From: Datnioides undecimradiatus
Taxonomy: Eukaryota > Chordata > Actinopteri > Lobotiformes > Datnioididae
Length of the DNA: 64,000 bases
NCBI GenBank assembly: GCA_008933995.1
Contig: WARS01000036.1
Span: forward strand, 20,693,285 to 20,757,284
Direction of reading: 5' to 3'
Of this stretch, positions 1 to 11,600 are shown one piece after another. The notes beneath the pieces are model-generated. The model made no database searches, was not told where the DNA came from, and worked only from the letters and a program-made list of their open reading frames with translations. A program made the translations under genes and the position numbers. The first letter of the stretch is position 1, and each line of letters begins with the position of its first letter.

Positions 1-572
1 TTGATGTTTGCCATGAAATCAAACAGTGTTGATCTTGCATTTCTTCTGATTCCTGTGTTTGCCTGAGCTCTGAAGCGTGAAATTCACATGCAACTGTACA
101 CAAACGCCCATATTTATAGTTAATTTCCACAGAAATTCATATTTAATGCTGTGTTTCACTCCTTGCTGACTTCATTTGAGTTGGCTTTTTTCCCACTGTT
201 TGCTTATGAGGTGACCTCACAGGGCTTTGCAAACAGACACAGTAAACGTGCTGATATCAGCGTCCACATCAAGACAAGAGCAATGGGATTAAAGGAGCAG
301 TCCGTCTGCCTCAGATCTGTGGTTTACATACTCTTACCTGTACCATGATCACACAGTTTAGTGTTAATGTGGTTCAGGCTGTGGCTGGCTGCTTCAGGAA
401 ACTCCTAAGACTTTAAATGTACTGTTGACACGTATTCAAACATGCATTTAATACCTAAAGTACAGAATATGTTGAAGGTCAAAGACACGTATGACACCTA
501 GAGAACACAACACATGGTTCATGTTATAACGGTCACGGTTCGGTTTGGGAAAGGACAATGTTTTGGTTGAAA
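1..572. other. Non-genic stretch, nothing recognised
   Basis: AT-leaning unique sequence. One 65-codon frame is open at 151-348 but it has no family resemblance and no splice context. No repeat, RNA gene or motif cluster was seen. Confidence 0.5.
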
Positions 573-1096
573 ACAAAGTGAGCTTTGAATGATTGGCATT
601 TTGAATCCCAGTCTGTTATTAATATTCCTCTTGTCCTCCTTTCATGGGGTTTCAAACATGTTCCACTTCAGTCCTCTGATGGGCTCTGGCAGCAGCAGGC
701 CTCACTGTAAACGCTCAGCTTGTTTCTGGTGAGGTCTGCTAAAAATACGACCCAGATACTTTAGCGTAGCTGAAGGAAATGCTACGTTACAACCATGCAG
801 CAAGGACAAATGAGAGAAGTCAACAACACTGAGGCCCTAATGCGTCTGTTTTTATCAGATCATAACAAAAATGCTGAAATTCAAAATCTAAAAATGCATT
901 TGAACTCTTTTTAAAATGACTCCTGATGTTTTACAGATACATTAGCTAACTAGTTAGCAGCAGCGTGCTACATCAAACAGTCTTCATCAGTTCTCCACCT
1001 CAAACCCTGGTTTTAGTTTTACTTTAGCATGTTAGCATGCTAACTTTAGCAAATTAGCTTATCTTGCTAATGTTTGATCAACTTTTCATTGGTATT
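573..1096 (+). repeat. Local duplicate, copy A
   Basis: This segment recurs at 2831-3259 (copy C), and its right part (from about 749) recurs immediately downstream at 1097 (copy B). Positions 573-842 align to 2831-3100 without a gap and with one difference that I could find (an a/g change near 710). Positions 843-944 have no counterpart in copy C. Positions 945-1099 align again to 3103-3259 with about five substitutions and a 2-bp indel. The right part is rich in ttagc/gctaa words and contains the perfect palindrome GTTAGCATGCTAAC. The period to copy B is 348 bp. No coding potential is evident. It is probably a low-copy or interspersed teleost repeat, but the family was not identified. Confidence 0.9.
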
Positions 1097-1430
1097 GACC
1101 CAGATACTTTAGCGTAGCTGAAGGAAATGCTACTTTACAAGCCTCCAGCAAGGACAAATGAGAGAAGTCAACAACACTGAGACCCTAATGCGTCTGTTTT
1201 TATCAAATAAAGTGCTAAAATTCAGAAAATGCATTAAGTCTTTTTAAAATGCATCCCAATGTCATACAGATATATTAGCTAACTAGCTAGCTGCTACATG
1301 CATGCTATGTCAAACATGAGTCCACCACCTCAAACCCTGTTTTCAGTTTTACCCTAGTGTGTTAGCCTGCTAACGGTAGCAAATTAGCTCCTATCTTGCT
1401 AATGTTTGATCCAGCTGCCATTGTTATTGA
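1097..1430 (+). repeat. Local duplicate, copy B (tandem to A)
   Basis: Copy B starts exactly where copy A ends, at the shared word gacccagatacttt, and follows A at a 348-bp offset to about 1420. It is more diverged than A is from C: for example it has aagcctccagc where A and C have aaccatgcagc, and it has several short deletions around 1205-1260. In its distal half it shares variants with copy C rather than A (ctagctagc, tttcagttttacc, and the extra two bases before tatcttgc). Its right edge is near 1430, where similarity to A and C fades after aatgtttgatc. Confidence 0.85.
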
Positions 1431-2063
1431 GGTTATGAAAAGTTATAAAAAAAAAAAGTGCATTATGTATGTGACAGTCCATAACAAGGCTGGTGTGTAC
1501 ATGTGTATATTGACGAGGCAGCGGCAGACGTCAGCTCTTCAGCGCCTGTTACAAAGTGCACGTGCCTATCATCAGTATCAGGGGCAGTAATTCTTACAGC
1601 AGTGGGCGGCCGTTAACGCAGCCACAGCGTATTTATTGTCTTTTTCTCGTGATTGCACTGCATGTCTGTGTCTCTGTGGACTGTGGGAAAGAAGAGCTGA
1701 AGCTCACAATCAATAACTTGTTGACATACATACGCAGGCGAGTAATGCATCGTCTTGATTTTCCCTTTAACTTCAGACTCTACAAATTGAGCTGTCGAGC
1801 GGCGCGGGGATAATATATTTGAAGGATGAAATCCAGTGGCGTTTCCCTTAAACCCAGGCTCTCCTGACCCCGGGGAGCAGGTCAGATGGAGAAGGAGCGT
1901 ACAGACCCCACCTCTCCCACCCTCATAGACCCCCCCCCCCCAACAGACCCCATGAGGGAGATGATGATGAACAGGGGGCTGCACAAAGCCAGCACTCAGC
2001 TTTAATTGGACGGAAGGTGGCTGTACACTCATACCATAAATAACTGGACCCAGGGAAAGTGTG

Positions 2064-2097
<34 letters not shown>

Positions 2098-2830
2098 GGT
2101 GGAGCGAGGAGGGCGAAGCATCACGCAGGCCTGCAGGGAGCTTAAGCACCGCTGAAGCCGAGAGAGGCTGTCAGGGCCCCGGCGTAAATATCCCGCAGGC
2201 TAACTGATTTGTCTACGGTCGTAAACACGACATAAAGAGCTAATATACAGGTCAGCACCGGCGTGATTTACACCCCCGGGAGGCCAAAAACTTCATCAAA
2301 GCATTTCATTTCCCTCCTCCCGACTCCCGTGCAACTTTTTCACTCTTTGTTGAACTCGATTTCTAAAAATAGGATGATTTTCAGATCCGTCAGACGGCGT
2401 GATTGATTGATTTCTGCCACTGAAACGTTCCACGTTCTTTGGAAACGACAGGGCGGGCGCTTGAGTCACGAAAGCAGGAGGACTGCTTTGCTGTGGATTA
2501 TCTCTTTAAAGGTTTTGTTGTTTTTCTGCTGACAAACCCGAAAAGATTCAAAGACAATCCAAGATCAAGATTAAGATTTACAAGATGGAAAGTCTTTTAA
2601 TTTGTTTGCGGGCCGGGACTCGTAATCAATCAGGCTCAGGGCTCGGAGACTAATGCAGCTGTCGTCAGCGTGGAAACACAAAGAGGGAGAGATGAGAGAG
2701 GCAGGAGGAAGAGGAGCAACGCTCTTATAGGACGGCATGCTGATGAAAACATCTAAGATAGCCTCTCCAAGAGGACGTTTTGATTATCAAAATAACTCGG
2801 TCCATTAATCAGGATGTCTAATTTACTTGG
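1431..2830. other. Non-genic spacer between copies B and C
   Basis: Unique sequence between the duplicated copies. It holds a run of about 12 C at 1930-1941 and a TG microsatellite at 2066-2095. Open frames here are short, and the longest (minus strand, 2149-1613) runs through the microsatellite. No gene was recognised. Confidence 0.55.
2066..2095. repeat. (GT)15 microsatellite
   Basis: An uninterrupted alternating GT tract flanked by unique sequence. Confidence 0.97.
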
Positions 2831-3259
2831 ACAAAGTGAGCTTTGAATGATTGGCATTTTGAATCCCAGTCTGTTATTAATATTCCTCTTGTCCTCCTTT
2901 CATGGGGTTTCAAACATGTTCCACTTCAGTCCTCTGATGGGCTCTGGCAGCAGCAGGCCTCACTGTAAACGCTCGGCTTGTTTCTGGTGAGGTCTGCTAA
3001 AAATACGACCCAGATACTTTAGCGTAGCTGAAGGAAATGCTACGTTACAACCATGCAGCAAGGACAAATGAGAGAAGTCAACAACACTGAGGCCCTAATG
3101 CTGCTAACTAGCTAGCAGCAGCGGGCTACATCAAACAGTCTTCATCAGTTCTCCACCTCAAACCCTGGTTTCAGTTTTACCTTAGCATGTTAGCATGCTA
3201 ACTTTAGCAAATTAGCTCTTATCTTGCTAATGTTTGATCAACTTTTCATTGATATTGAC
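2831..3259 (+). repeat. Local duplicate, copy C
   Basis: Direct-orientation copy of A at an offset of 2258 bp. The left 270 bp are almost identical to A. The equivalent of A 843-944 is missing, and similarity resumes at 3103 until the word tattgac at 3259. The junction of the missing segment lies at gctaactag, where A and C share a short sequence, consistent with a simple deletion. The copy ends next to a full CRE palindrome (3262-3269). Confidence 0.9.
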
Positions 3260-3261
3260 TG

Positions 3262-3269
3262 TGACGTCA
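3262..3269. promoter_or_regulatory. Full CRE palindrome TGACGTCA
   Basis: A perfect CREB/ATF-type octamer sits three bases past the end of repeat copy C. Copies A and B do not have it because they end at or before that point. Binding is inferred from the motif alone, and a single octamer can arise by chance. Confidence 0.3.
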
Positions 3270-4036
3270 TGATTGACAGCTCCTGCGAGTGCCAGCGACT
3301 GAGTCAGAGCGGGTGTTGGGACGGGACGTCGACACTGCGTCTTCTGTGTGGCTGTCGTCCAGCGGGCGGAGGTGGAGACGTGTCGGCCATCTTCATTTAC
3401 GGCCTGTGGTTGAGATATTTCCATCTGGAGCAGAGTTCAGCCACTTGAGAGCAGCTAGAACAGACACGTTAACACTGACAGCATAGATGTGCTTCAGTTT
3501 TATGTGATTAGCCTAATTCTCTGATACTCTAGTCTGAAGCTAATCTAATATAATTGAAGTGATGCTGATAATATGATGTTTGCAGCAGGGGAAGGCGTCA
3601 GAGTGTTTCCAGTATCTCTGGACTCTGACACACGTGATCGAATGTCAAACACACGTTTTTATGCCCAGTATCTCACGAGCAGCTGTCTTCCTCATGGGAT
3701 AATGGGTTTATCATTCCCCCGTTGTAAGCACTTGACATATATCGGTAAATTAAAACCACATGTTTCTGTGACCTGCAGGCGTGCACATGTAGAATCAAAT
3801 GCCCCAGATCCCTTAAATTAACTGATTCCCGGTGATACGCGCCAGTCCGTCTCATCCGTCTTCCTCATGTTTGCCCTTGGAAAAGCCACAGCTTGTCCCT
3901 TTGTGCAGGGAAATGTTCAGGACACGAGGCGTGGAACGTAAAACTCTATCATCATCAAGCCTCCTCTTTTTTTTCTGTCTGCACTGGCCCTAATTGCCTT
4001 TTTCTCCTTGTGTATGTATGTGTGCGTGCGCCTCAG
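3270..4036. other. Non-genic; possible continuation of the copy C repeat
   Basis: The first 160 bp are CpG-rich and contain a ggccatcttcattta word of the kind I associate with teleost interspersed repeats, so they may be the unduplicated tail of the copy C element. Positions 3430-4036 are ordinary unique sequence with a pyrimidine run at 3961-4020. Confidence 0.35.
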
Positions 4037-4152
4037 ACGAGGTGTCCATCTATAACTTGCAGAAGGAGGGACCCCCGCCCGGGCCCGCCATCTGTCACCT
4101 GGGCACCTGGAGGGACTGCAGACTTGTGCGGCTTAAAAGGCGAAATCATTAA
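4037..4152 (+). CDS. Weak candidate terminal coding exon, product unknown
   Basis: A pyrimidine-rich stretch (about 3960-4010) leads to cctcag at 4031-4036, a plausible 3' splice site. In the frame entered with two bases of a split codon, about 37 codons are open to a TAA at 4150-4152. The predicted peptide begins EVSIYNLQKEG, continues with a proline-glycine patch, and ends basic. The segment is GC-rich compared with its flanks. I recognise no domain and no upstream exon, and the same stretch is also open in another frame. This may be chance. Confidence 0.15.
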
Positions 4153-4453
4153 GATGTTAGAATAACAAATGTCCGGCTATGTTTGGCTCTCAATCACCTC
4201 TTTCAAGGTGATGAACACTCCCGCGTCGCCGCCGCTCGCTCGACTAAATGAGCAGATAAAGACACATCGCCTAAAAGATGGGCTTCTTCTTCTGCTTCTT
4301 CTCCTGTCGCCTGTGATCGGTCCAGCTCCCTGGCCTGAATTCTGCCGCCGGATGTTGTTTTTGCAGCCGTCCTGCTGAGACACGTGCACACACACAAATT
4401 AAAACCTGAGAATGCACAACTCACACACACTCCATCCTTACAAACCTGCCTTT

Positions 4454-4473
4454 CACACACACACACACACACA
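4454..4473. repeat. (CA)10 microsatellite
   Basis: Uninterrupted CA tract. Confidence 0.95.
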
Positions 4474-5093
4474 GGCAAGCAGTGAGACCCAAGGTCAGTG
4501 GAGGTCTGGCGGGACGTTGATGAATGGACGTGAAGGGTGTCATCCTGGACAAACAGAGCCGGAGCCCTCATGCTGCTACATCCTGAAAAATACGCCTGTT
4601 AGAGCAGCAGCTGAAGGAAACAGTTTGGTGGTCTCTCACTTCCTGTCCGTCTCCCTCTCTCCCTGCGTGGAACATACATATTTTGTCGATCCCCGCGCGC
4701 CGAGAGTGAAAACTAACGCGCCCACACCGCCGCCGTGCATTCGACATTCGACATGTGCACCAGATACCTTCTTTCACACAAGGTCAAGTGTTGTTGGTGC
4801 CGTCGACAGCGTCGCTCCCCACCTGCTGTTACAGCCAAATAAATATGTCTGCCTCTGCCCCGCTAATCTCCGATGCCACCCCGCCTCGCTCCTCCAAGGG
4901 TGTGCAGATAAATAGCTTCATGTAAACGGCCTCTTAAAATGTGACATTGGCGCGGCTTCGATTGGAGGGATGGAGGTGGGGGGGCTGGGCTGGACGAGGT
5001 GGGAGGCGACGGAGGAAACCGGAGGAGGAGGCGGACGGCGGGCGGTCACGTCAGATCTCACTTTCAAGTCCAGAGGTGAATCCCAGTCGTGCT

Positions 5094-5119
5094 CAATAAT
5101 AATATTATTAATAATAATG
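5094..5119. repeat. Imperfect AAT/ATT triplet tract
   Basis: Mixed ataat and attatt units forming an AT-only stretch with partial self-complementarity. Confidence 0.8.
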
Positions 5120-6110
5120 CTCCTTCTTTCCCTCCACGAGAGACGCCAACTGGGATCGTTCTCGGAGATGCAATCACGTGTTTCCTTTTAAATCCACAAC
5201 AAACTTGAAGGACAAGGTAAACACAAGCAGCCGCTATCAAACCGTCAAGATATTAAAACAACGTTTCATCGCTGAGCCTCATGTCCGTCACACCGGGAGC
5301 TTATTATAACCAACACGACACGATGGAGCGCCTTTAAACCGATGAGTGGACTTTAATTAAATAAGATAAAGCTGCATGAAGACGACAAACACCTTAAAGG
5401 ATCAACACTGTTCGCTTCTCACTCGTCAGAAGTAAGAAGTCATATCTGCTCCTGTTTTAGTTTGAAGTTTCTCTTTTTTAGTAAATCCCAAAGAAGGTTG
5501 TGAAGGACAGTTATCTCTGAGATGTTTATTAGTTAGTCTGTCGGTGTAAACTGCCTTTTTAAAACAGAAACAACATTTATTCATCGGGAACGTCTGAATT
5601 TGTGTCTCATCATAATAACAGTGCAATACGCAATGCTTGACTTTCAAGCCACTGCAAAAACTCATATTTATGCATTAATTTATATAGATATTAAACAAAA
5701 AAGACATGAATTATTGCTTTGTACACTTCAGATTTGCTGTAAGGCCATTTTTAGGTGTTTTACGTTGAAATCTCTGCAGGTCCTCAGTGCCTGCGTCTGA
5801 CTTCTGTGCAGCTTCCATTCAAAATAGACTTGGCGTGTGTGTCCTCCACTGTGCAGAGCAGAGAGACGCTTATACGGGACGCCACTGAAACGCACCAAGA
5901 CACATCCCTCACTGGCTAAAATGGCTGCAATCAGCTGTGGCGTGGCCGTGCCTGCAGGAGGCAAGCAGGAATGAACGCAGCCACAATCCCATAACGTGTC
6001 ACTCCACGCCTGAAAATAGTTCCCATCAAATGTCACCGTCTGTTTGGGCTGCATCTGCTAAAACTTACATCTTCTTATAAAAACAGTTTTAGGCTTCAGT
6101 GGGACCCAGC

Positions 6111-6133
6111 GGGCGGGGGGGGGTGGCTGGGGA
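6111..6133. other. G-rich run, quadruplex-compatible on the plus strand
   Basis: Four G runs (GGG, a run of about ten G, GG and GGGG) lie within 23 bp, separated by one to five bases. Quadruplex formation is inference from the pattern only. Confidence 0.4.
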
Positions 6134-7032
6134 GGTCACGCAGTTGGCCTTTGTTGGTTTTGTGATTTATGTGCCGTGTAAACAAATAAAGCAAATGTTT
6201 TTAAATATGAAATATATAAATAAATGTAATTAGCTATTACATTTAGCCCAGCTGCGAGCGATGATTCACCGCGAGGTTTTACAATAAAACATCAGAACAC
6301 GACAGACAATAGGAACATATTAAGTCACCACATCAGAGCTGAGTCAGCATTAATCTGTTTGTTTTGTTTGCGCGGCAGCAGAGTGACGGATCGCCCTCGT
6401 GGAAGACTAAATCGGGAAGGTATGATCGGAATGAGCCTGGCTCGCTTTGGTCTCGACTCCGCCTGGATGAAAATAATCTGGCCTGAGCGGAGCTCGTTGT
6501 TGTCGGCCGCGCCTCCACCCTGTAAAACCTCCGAAGAGCCGGAGACAAAAGAAATCCAGCGATTTACAGCGAGAGGTGGAGGAAGGCGAAGAAGAGGAGG
6601 CGGCGGTGGTGGTGGAAGGAGCTAAGCATGGAGGAATGAGGGGAGGGAGAGCGTTGTGGTGGTGCGTAAATAGGCCGGGGGAGCGTCGGCGGGGGGTGTT
6701 TCCATACAGTACGCGAGGCCGGGGGAGATATATGAAGGCTTGTCACATTGCAAAGGTTGAGCTATGGTCTCTATTGGTCCAGACAGTGACCTCCAGGGCA
6801 GGACCAAAACATTTCCAGATGTCTGCCAGCAGCGTTACTGGAGCTGCTTCCATGTGCAGCTCATGGAGGAGGGTCAGGGGGAGGGAGGGAGGATGGGGGA
6901 CCCTACAGCACACTGTAAGGCAGAGGAATGAATTTGGCTTGCAAATCAAATGGCGAGCGCAGACATAAAAGTCTGAAGTTTTGCAGGGAGCAGGAGACGA
7001 AGCAAGAGAGTGTTGGATAAGGTGGAGGAGAC

Positions 7033-7046
7033 TGTGTGTGTGTGTG
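7033..7046. repeat. Short (TG)7 tract
   Basis: Uninterrupted TG units. Confidence 0.9.
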
Positions 7047-8389
7047 CGTTGGGAGATGTTAGTGAAAAATGGAGACAGAGACATTAAAGTGCTTTAGATT
7101 TCTTCCCTCTGTGCTTCTGCCCAGAAGGGAATCTTTGACGTTCATTTATTCTGCTCCCCAGCGTGCCAGCTTGCCGAGGATCCGACATCAATCACGCCGT
7201 TTCATTTTTTTAATGTTCATTTTGTATCACCATTTTGCATTTTGGTTCGTCATTACTGGTGATAAATAGGCGAACGCATTGTCTGGGCAATGGTTACATT
7301 AGGGGTGATACACCGGGGAGTCTGCGTGAGTCTGAGTTATGAGAGGATTTCAATTGTCTGGGAAATGTTTTTTTGCTTAGCTGGAATTTGAAAGTTCACG
7401 CTCAGGGGAGGCGAAACGGCTCTTGGACAAGAATTCTCTGCAACGCAGCCTCGACTGTGAAATGGGTATTAAAGTGGAGCAAAATTTCAAACATGATAAT
7501 TCATGTTTTGCATCAGCTGTCAGAAGCAGTTGCGCTGGTTTCTGTACAGTGAAATTCACCGTCTACCCAGCGCCGCGACTGAGCGGGGCTGATGTAATGT
7601 GTCCCGGCTTTGTTTGCAAACCTCCGGAGTGGGACGTCACGAGGGAGAGTGCTGGGTCTCCCGGCATTAGTCCCTCTGAATGACATTCGCCTTGGATTCC
7701 CAGGATGCTAAAGTAAAATCAGAGTCTCTCTCGCAGCGAGAGAAACAGTGGAGATGTTGAATAATTTCAAAGCTGATCCTCTGTTTCCATTCCTTACCAG
7801 CTCCTCCGCAAAACCTCCCGATCTGGGCCTTTAGTGTTGAGGAATGTCGGTGAGCCTCGGGCTGTCTCTGCAGGCTCTCTGTTTACCGTTCCCTCTCACT
7901 TCCACCTGTTGGATGTCTCCTCCTGTCTGCCTGCTACGCCCCCTGAATCTAAAGAGGTTTCCAGACAATAGAGGAACTTTTCAGTCAGTCGGATCAAAAA
8001 ATCAAAACACGGCCCGCGACGCAGCTCCACAGAGACCCCGACGCGACCTGGCTTCGACTGCCGGGGTTACAGTGGGACCGGTGCTAAAAATGTGCGCACT
8101 CATGGAAATGAAAGGCGGCTCGGATAAAAGCAGCCACCGAACGGCGTCTGAGCTGAAGCTCTGCTGATCCCCGTCGAGAAATTGGGCTGCCACGGAAATA
8201 ACGGGGTTCAACACGAATAGAACAGAAAGCATCTGCAGAATGAGGTCAACCAGGAAGTCATCCTGACATTTTGGGTCACGTGTAGCAAGATACAAAGTGT
8301 TCGTCTGAAACACGATGGGTTTTTATCCTTATTTAAGGTGTTTTTGTCTTTTTGACTTAATGTGAGATGGAAACACCATTTGATGTGCA

Positions 8390-8630
8390 GAGTCCCTCAC
8401 AACCTTCAAGTTGAGGCTCAACACCCAGTTGTTCCAATTAATGGAGGATTACTAGTTATTTGCTAATTATTGGATTTAAAACACCCTATGCACTCGACAG
8501 CATGCACCACCTGTCGACACCTTTGTCCTGTCAGACCCAGAAACATTCTCAGCACTTATACCACTGAGATCTTTGCATTTGTTGGGCTGTTTGTACGTCG
8601 CTTTGGATTTCTGCTAACTGAAACTGTAGA
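8390..8630 (+). mobile_element. Degraded teleost LINE 3' region
   Basis: The segment opens with ccctcacaaccttcaag and contains ctcagcacttataccactgag, then tttgcatttgttgggc, then tacgtcgctttggatttctg. This order and wording match my memory of the 3' tails of an abundant teleost non-LTR retrotransposon group, which usually end in a 'gtaagtcgctttggataaaagcg' type string. Here the terminal word is mutated and the short tail repeats are absent, so it is an old, dead fragment. The exact family cannot be named without a library search. Confidence 0.6.
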
Positions 8631-11600
8631 AGTGTAGACAAACATTAAGAAACTCAGGTAATCAGATAAACAATAAAACCTTAATAAGTGAATCAATCAA
8701 TAGGAGCAAGATCCAGTGTGAGGGCAGAGACAGTGGTGGTGTCATGAAGACAATCGACCCAACAAGAGCAAAGAACAGCTGCACATAGCGACAGTGGGAG
8801 AAGCAGCGCTGCATCGTGACCTTTTCGATATTCTGCTGCTCCAAACCCAGAAAAGTCTGAGGCGTCACCTCCAGCACGGCCACGCGACTGTAACAAACAC
8901 TTCTTCACACTCTGGAACTGCGTTGGAGCTCTTGCACACAAAGGCCCGGTGTAGTGTCAGAGCGTGATTTATCTGAGTCGCTCAGCCGTGGATGGAAACA
9001 TCTGCCCCAGCTGTCTGTGTCAGAATCTGAGCTAATGCAGCCATATGGAGATCCAGCTCTTTGCTGGGCGCCCAAACCGCAGAACGAGTTACCAATGTAG
9101 TCGAAAATCTCACTCCGGGGACGGAGTTGATCAGGAAATTAAAAATTCAGTGGGAAAAACAAGATAGCGGGTTGTGTCCGCCCTCCTGTGAGGCCTCAGA
9201 GTGCACGTGTGCAGCCAACAGTTGGCTGAAGCTTTGGTCCATTTCCCCTCCACGCCGATCGGATGTTGAGGTTTAATCACAGTGATTAGCCTCGCTGATA
9301 AACGCTGCAGCCTCGCACACCACGTCGAGTCTTTTCTCCCTTATCTCTCTCTGGCTGTCACGCAACCGACCAAGACCCAAATTCCAAAGCCAAGACCTCT
9401 CCGCCGTCGACCATGCGCCACACGGCGAGGCCGTTTTGTTCACCTCATGACCCGTGAGGCGGCTCTGCAGCCTGACTTCTCTTCGCAACACCGGTTGCCA
9501 TAGGTTACATGAAATGGGTTTTTATAAATAACATGCATAGGTCTACTCGCTGTTCTTTTGTAAAGCCTCAGATGAGAAGCGAAAGCAGCAGCACAAGCAA
9601 GAAAAGGCGACAAATCACTGAAACATTGTTGAGCACAGCGTCTTCACAGCGACAGGGTGAAAGGTGCGGGAACAAAGCCGAAGATCAATAATTTAATAAT
9701 AATCCACTTGTTTTTGGATTAAATTTACAGGTGAACATCCAGAGATTTGAAGGTGTGAAGGTCAGGGTGGTGGATGGACATGTAGGACGTGTTTGGGCCT
9801 CGTCACACATCAATAATTAATCCTGTATTATTGTTTATTATTGTTTTTGTCTTTGTTTGGTTTTTTTTTTGGTTGTTTTTTATGATTCATTTGCGTTTAA
9901 ACTCCAGATAAAACAACATTTTGAGCTCTCGTATCCTGATGCAAAGCTCTTTCAATCCAGTGAGGCAGGATTTGTGATCTGAAACGGTTAAAAATCCATT
10001 TTTTTCATTTAATCTCAAGTCATATTCACTGATCTGAAACTGATGCACTTACACACTTTGTAGAATCCTCAGCTCGGCACCGAGTCCTGTAAACTGAACG
10101 TCTGATCAGATTCCCAATCACCTGCACCTCCCGTATCAATACCTGACATATGAGAGTTAATAACAAACACACCATCAATGCATCCTTCCTCTAAATCACT
10201 TTATCATTAACATTATTGCTCTAGTTAATAATTGTCATCATCATAAAGCATAACACACGTTTTGGGTTGGTATATTAATTTGATAATAAATGTTTTTTTA
10301 CTGTTTTTTTATTTATTGGGCTGCTTGTTATTTTTAATAGGTTATTTTATAATTGAGAATATTTAGAACATTTTTCTACCAACTTGAGTCTCTAGGGAAA
10401 ACATTTATATGTTTGCTATAAAAATATAAATTTTGGTATCAAAGCAATATTCCGATTATTCTCTAACCATAACTAAATAAAATAAATAATTAATTAAAAT
10501 AAGTATATAATCATAAATATCATAATGTAATTCATTTTAAAAATGTATACTTTAATAATAATGTATTAGCTGGTTGTGATGGTATGAAGCATTTCTTCTT
10601 GAATTCGCCACCATCTGTCTTTCAGCAGTTTTTGGTTTCACTGTTGATTCGTGCTTTGGGTGGAACACGGTCACGGCGTTCGTCTGTTCCGTGAGGATTT
10701 ATCCTTTCTGCCTTTCAGTGTGAGAAAAGACAGCGAAACATCTGAAAAGTTGTTTCTGTGAAGTCACAGAACGCTTCAGAGGGTTTCCCCGATCCAACGA
10801 TTGATCCACCACAGCCATCAATAAATAAAGCATCACGATCCATATCACGATACAGGGATTATGACTCTGTACATTGTGATCACAGTTATACAGTTATCAA
10901 GAATCCAAACAATCAATCAAACCACAACTTAAATGCCTGACAAGTCAACGGTAGTCGGCGTCTTCGCCCGCAGACGGGGGAGTCGAGGCTCTGAGGTTGA
11001 GCACACCCACCGGGCCTCGCTCCTACATCACGACCTGTCAGGCAAACAGCTGCTAACGCTGACTGACAGCTGGGCCCTAACACCCAGAGCTGTCCACCGA
11101 ACAGAGAGGGAGTCTGTGAAACACGAGCCGCGGAGCTCTTGAAGAAATTCTTGATGTCCCGATCTGAAATTTCCATCCGACTTCGATTCCACTTCTCGTT
11201 TCTGCCCACACCTCCGCCGTGCCTTCTGGAAACCCTCCAAAGTGGAAAAGCAATTTGCCGAAGGAGCCTTGACAGTCGGCGCACGGTGATGGTGTGGCTG
11301 GTGCAGTGATTCTTGGCATGGCTCCTCTGAAGACATGCCCCGAACAAGTGCTAGTGATTATAGCTAGTTATCCCTTATTAAAAAAGATTAATGCCCTGGC
11401 CCGCAACGTTACGGCGAGGCTCTGCAAGTCAGTTTGAGACTTGACAACATGCATGAAACCTTAAATGCATTGATAGAAGTTTGAAATTTGTCCAGCATCA
11501 GGAAAGTCTGGCATCGAGCTGGGCTATCAGTCAGTCACAGACTCGTCTCGGCAGCTAGCCTCGGTATTGACCCTGCCTCTGCAGCGAGAGGCTGAAGTCC

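Larger units (their letters stand above)
4153..8389. other. Non-genic stretch with short simple repeats
   Basis: Unique sequence with a CA tract (4454-4473), ATT/AAT triplets (5094-5119), a G-rich run (6111-6133), a purine-rich GGA/GGC/GGT patch (6570-6620) and a short GT tract (7033-7046). The patch 7175-7310 is AT-rich, with ttttgcat, ttcattt and gataaat words, and looks more like a regulatory element than like coding DNA. All open frames are short and mutually overlapping. Confidence 0.5.
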
